A DNA stretch of 64,000 nt from positions 1 through 64,000 of the forward strand of contig JADQBQ010000028.1 of the NCBI GenBank assembly GCA_016278505.1, written 5' to 3'. A model generated the notes under the pieces. It ran no database searches, was not told the DNA's origin, and saw only the letters and a list, made by a program, of their open reading frames with translations. Shown piece by piece: positions 62,079-64,000 of this stretch. Each line of letters begins with the position of its first letter. Position 1 is the first letter of the stretch. This DNA is from Clostridiales bacterium (GTDB taxonomy: Bacteria > Bacillota > Desulfotomaculia > Desulfotomaculales > VENG01). Position numbers and translations under genes: made by a program.

Positions 62079-62150
62079 GAACCCCCTCACCCGTCGGCTC
62101 AATGTTCCGTATCCGTCACTGTGTTGGGAGCACTTCCGGATATGGAAACA
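62079..62150 (+). ncRNA. Conserved leader RNA core
   Basis: From CTCACCCGTCGGCTC to CACTTCCGG this segment matches the left leader (60040-60112, minus strand), with 27 nt perfectly conserved and flanks differing by scattered substitutions. Local stems CCG/CGG and GGGA-GCAC-UUCC are possible. It looks like a cis-acting RNA in two unrelated transcripts. Confidence 0.5.
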
Positions 62151-62261
62151 TATTGTTGTCACTTTTCACCGACTTTCTTATGAGGGGTTAGTCTAACTTT
62201 TTATATGCAATTTTGACAAAGCACATTACATCTCACAAATCCAACGAAAGGAGGGATTGCA

Positions 62262-62459
62262 ATGGTTGCACAATCCACAAGTGCCAACTGGTTCAAAAAT
62301 GTTTTAGAAATACCGTTTTTTGAAGCAGAAATGGCTCGGGTTGAAATGACTAAAGTTAACCCGGGTGAAGAAAGTATGCTACCGGTAACTTTGCTGGCAA
62401 TTTATGGTGTAGGCTTTGCGGTTTTATGCAGTTATTCTGTCGTTAATTATTTGTTATAA
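62262..62459 (+). CDS. 65-residue membrane protein, unknown
   Basis: A polar N-terminus (about 1-38, acidic and amphipathic) and one helix (LPVTLLAIYGVGFAVLCSYSVV). AAAGGAGGG precedes the ATG. It has a strong promoter, a 320-nt conserved leader and a terminator, so it is a deliberately controlled monocistronic unit. No family recognised; it resembles small single-helix transporter subunits in layout only. Confidence 0.7.
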   Translation: MVAQSTSANWFKNVLEIPFFEAEMARVEMTKVNPGEESMLPVTLLAIYGVGFAVLCSYSVVNYLL

Positions 62460-62471
62460 AGTTCAATGCTC

Positions 62472-62506
62472 GGGGTGCTGTGGCAGCAGTACCCCTTTAT
62501 TTTTGT
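62472..62506 (+). terminator. Terminator of the 65-residue protein gene
   Basis: GGGGT.GCTG/CAGC.ACCCC stem followed by TTTATTTTTGT. Confidence 0.8.
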
Positions 62507-62584
62507 GTAGCATATAAAGCTACACTGTATTATTTCCTCCACCCATGACTAACCATTTTGTTTATTTTAACATAGTTTCTTATT

Positions 62585-63061
62585 TTACACCACACCTAAT
62601 TCAGCTAAATATGGTCTGGTTGTTATTATAAATTTGGCAAGTTGGTTTGCGGCATATCGTACATTCTTCTTGTAGTAGACATCATCGGGAATTATTAACT
62701 TTAGGCGGTATTGACCTGTGGCCTCAATATTTGGCAATTCCCTTTCCAGTGCCGCACCCAGTTTTTTTTCAATAATCTCTCTTTTCTTCAATAAAGGAAC
62801 GAATACTTGTTTCTTGTAACCATCCATGACCAAGTCGATTGCTATATATTCCTGACCCTTACGCGGGCCTTTGCGCGGTTTTGTCTTACCTATCCGATAA
62901 AAAATATTTTTAGTGTTCGATATCTGAATACATTTCCAAGATTCTACAATGCCAAGTTTTTTACCCAGGGAGATGCAGCGAACCCTAATGTTATAATCTT
63001 TAAGAATCACAACGGCCTCGTGCAAAACATCTTCCAGAAAATCATTAAATGCCTGTTGCAA
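62585..63061 (-). CDS. Unknown protein, possibly DUF4268-like
   Basis: 158 aa, basic, mixed alpha/beta. The second half (KKREIIEKKLGAALERELPNIEATGQYRLKLIIP) recalls DUF4268, a domain related to restriction-type nucleases, but I cannot confirm it. TTG 63061 has GGGGAG 8 nt upstream. Single gene, upstream hairpin AGTGTGG/CCGCACT near 63100-63122. Confidence 0.5.
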   Translation of the reverse strand: MQQAFNDFLEDVLHEAVVILKDYNIRVRCISLGKKLGIVESWKCIQISNTKNIFYRIGKTKPRKGPRKGQEYIAIDLVMDGYKKQVFVPLLKKREIIEKKLGAALERELPNIEATGQYRLKLIIPDDVYYKKNVRYAANQLAKFIITTRPYLAELGVV

Positions 63062-63432
63062 AACGCTCTCCCCTTTTATAATACGGTATCAGTTTTTTTA
63101 ATAGTGCGGTTTCAAGGCCACACTATTTATGATATAATTCACACAGAGTTGTGAATTAATGTACTACTTTAAGTGTTGTGCATTTTAATGCAATTTATCA
63201 AGCTCGTGTCGATTATAGTACATTCAATGATCAAAGTCCATTATATAAGCTTTAATTTTATGTTAAATTATTTTTGCAAATAGTATGCCATCTTGCTGCG
63301 CACAGTAGAATTGGGGTATTTAGTGATATAGGGAATTTTTCTATAAAAATATTGTGAAAATTGATGTATGATATCAAGCAGGGTGTTAGTTGAAATTTGA
63401 CAGTTAAATTTCCTATATGGGGAGAAATAGCT
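63062..63432. other. Intergenic region
   Basis: About 370 bp between divergent genes. A hairpin near 63100-63122 and a TATAAT near 63130 are visible. No AATC-box element or gene was seen. Confidence 0.35.
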
Positions 63433-64000
63433 ATGGACAGACTTTTTTCACAATTGACCAGCCACCGTATAAGCTCCCAATTTTTGTTTATTGTAATATT
63501 GCTTTTGCTTATTCCCGTGTTGGTAATGCTTTATGACCTGTACTACGCAAGCCGGACTGAGGAAGCGATGCTCCAAGATTACGAGAATAAGCTACAGTCA
63601 ACAGTGGACTCTGTTATTATCCCCAAGATGAAGGAAAATCTTCATCGTCGCTTGGATGGAAAGGGATTTAAGGAGTTAGGAATTGATGCGAAGGAGAAAT
63701 ACCTGGAGCGTGCTTTTAACAATAACGCCAGTATGCTGGTACCTAGTAATCCTGGCGTACGTTTTGGCATGTACATCCCGGATAATAAAAAAGTCTTCAT
63801 TAAGGGGTTTTTACACCAGTACAGGGATTTAACACCCAGGGAGCAGGAAAGGCGGGAAGAAAGGGTTCTTAGTGAAGCTAAAAGTGGTTTAACAGCCGTG
63901 GCGGCTAGTGGAAAGCCTTTATCGAAGTTGACTAGAAGCCTGAATGACGAAACATACGAGTACCTTTCTCCACTAGTTTACAAAGGGGAACTGGTAACGG
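63433..64000 (+). CDS. Membrane histidine kinase, island sensor 2 (partial)
   Basis: The first 189 codons of a gene running off the right edge, without stops. Helix 1 (LFIVILLLLIPVLVMLYDLYYA) and the extracytoplasmic domain match the kinase at 42.1 kb: GVRFGMYIPDN vs GVRLGIYIVEN, IKGFLHQYRDLTPREQERRE vs IEGFLHEYRKLTKQEQIERE. GGGGAG precedes the ATG. The kinase core is expected beyond the window; it is inferred from the paralogue, not seen. Confidence 0.85.
   Translation, partial: MDRLFSQLTSHRISSQFLFIVILLLLIPVLVMLYDLYYASRTEEAMLQDYENKLQSTVDSVIIPKMKENLHRRLDGKGFKELGIDAKEKYLERAFNNNASMLVPSNPGVRFGMYIPDNKKVFIKGFLHQYRDLTPREQERREERVLSEAKSGLTAVAASGKPLSKLTRSLNDETYEYLSPLVYKGELVT

Larger units (their letters stand above)
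61890..62170 (+). repeat. Promoter-leader repeat, right copy
   Basis: Homologous to 60020-60262 in opposite orientation: promoter, GTGATA...TTCACAA segment and the 27-nt core at 62113-62139. A 50-nt insert relative to the left copy separates promoter and core. Confidence 0.75.

Noticed and set aside
62079-62150. Cobalamin riboswitch identity for the repeated leader
   Set aside because: Only a short CACTGTG...GGAGC stretch resembles it; the remaining core and the B12 box are absent.
1-64000. CRISPR array, prophage or integrated plasmid
   Set aside because: No regularly spaced repeats, phage structural genes, integrase or replication genes were seen.

Overview
The window reads as chromosomal DNA of a Gram-positive, spore-forming, sulfate-reducing bacterium of the Desulfotomaculum type (Peptococcaceae sensu lato). 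Evidence is a complete sulfate-activation and reduction block (sat, aprB, aprA, qmoA, qmoB, qmoC), a true dsrC with both C-terminal cysteines, spore-former markers (YyaC-like protease, DUF3231 protein), strong GGAGG-type ribosome sites and many TTG or GTG starts. The species cannot be named from this alone.

Layout. 1-10.4 kb: tRNA-Gly, a three-gene cytoplasmic molybdopterin oxidoreductase operon, a chemoreceptor, a YlbF-type protein, a TSUP transporter with a small membrane partner, a membrane protein fused to glutaredoxin, and a GNAT acetyltransferase. 10.4-30.1 kb: mostly housekeeping and accessory genes: biotin carboxylase, tRNA-Leu, a secreted MBL-fold lipoprotein with DUF3006, two histidine kinases, cobS, a class III CoA-transferase, tRNA-Gly, typA, a divergent cis-prenyltransferase, a Na/Pi-type transporter, dsrC, a NifX/NifB-like protein and a cysteine-cluster protein. 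30.6-39.9 kb: sat-aprBA-qmoABC. 40.4-58.3 kb: an unusual island of five paralogous CBS-pair proteins, two universal stress proteins, three YezD-like small proteins, a histidine kinase with a receiver-only partner, two SLC13-type transporters, an ArsB/NhaD-type transporter, a TSUP transporter and several unknown membrane proteins. 58.4-64 kb: a full-length but catalytically degenerate IS1634-like transposase gene, a CoA-transferase, a 65-residue membrane protein, and the start of a second histidine kinase whose sensor domain is paralogous to the one at 42 kb.

The most interesting material is non-coding. Nine short elements share a box close to AATCGAACAACGATAGGCCG followed by a hairpin, usually a terminator with a T-run. 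They precede genes of the 44-54 kb island, and four of them lie 20-70 nt downstream of near-identical promoters (TTGACA, 17-nt spacer ending TTTGC, TA-rich -10). One element, in front of the TSUP gene, can form a 10-bp outer stem plus a 9-bp pseudoknot. This looks like a family of cis-acting attenuator leaders controlling an anion-transport and signalling regulon next to the sulfate-reduction genes. A second leader family (27 nt perfectly conserved, same promoter) precedes both the degenerate transposase gene and the 65-residue membrane protein, in inverted orientation around a CoA-transferase gene.

How the genes may work together (inference): the transporters move sulfate, sulfite or related anions. 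Sat, AprBA and QmoABC activate and reduce sulfate using menaquinol electrons, and DsrC carries the sulfur of sulfite reduction. The CBS, USP and YezD proteins and the kinase-receiver pairs would tune uptake and electron flow to energy state.
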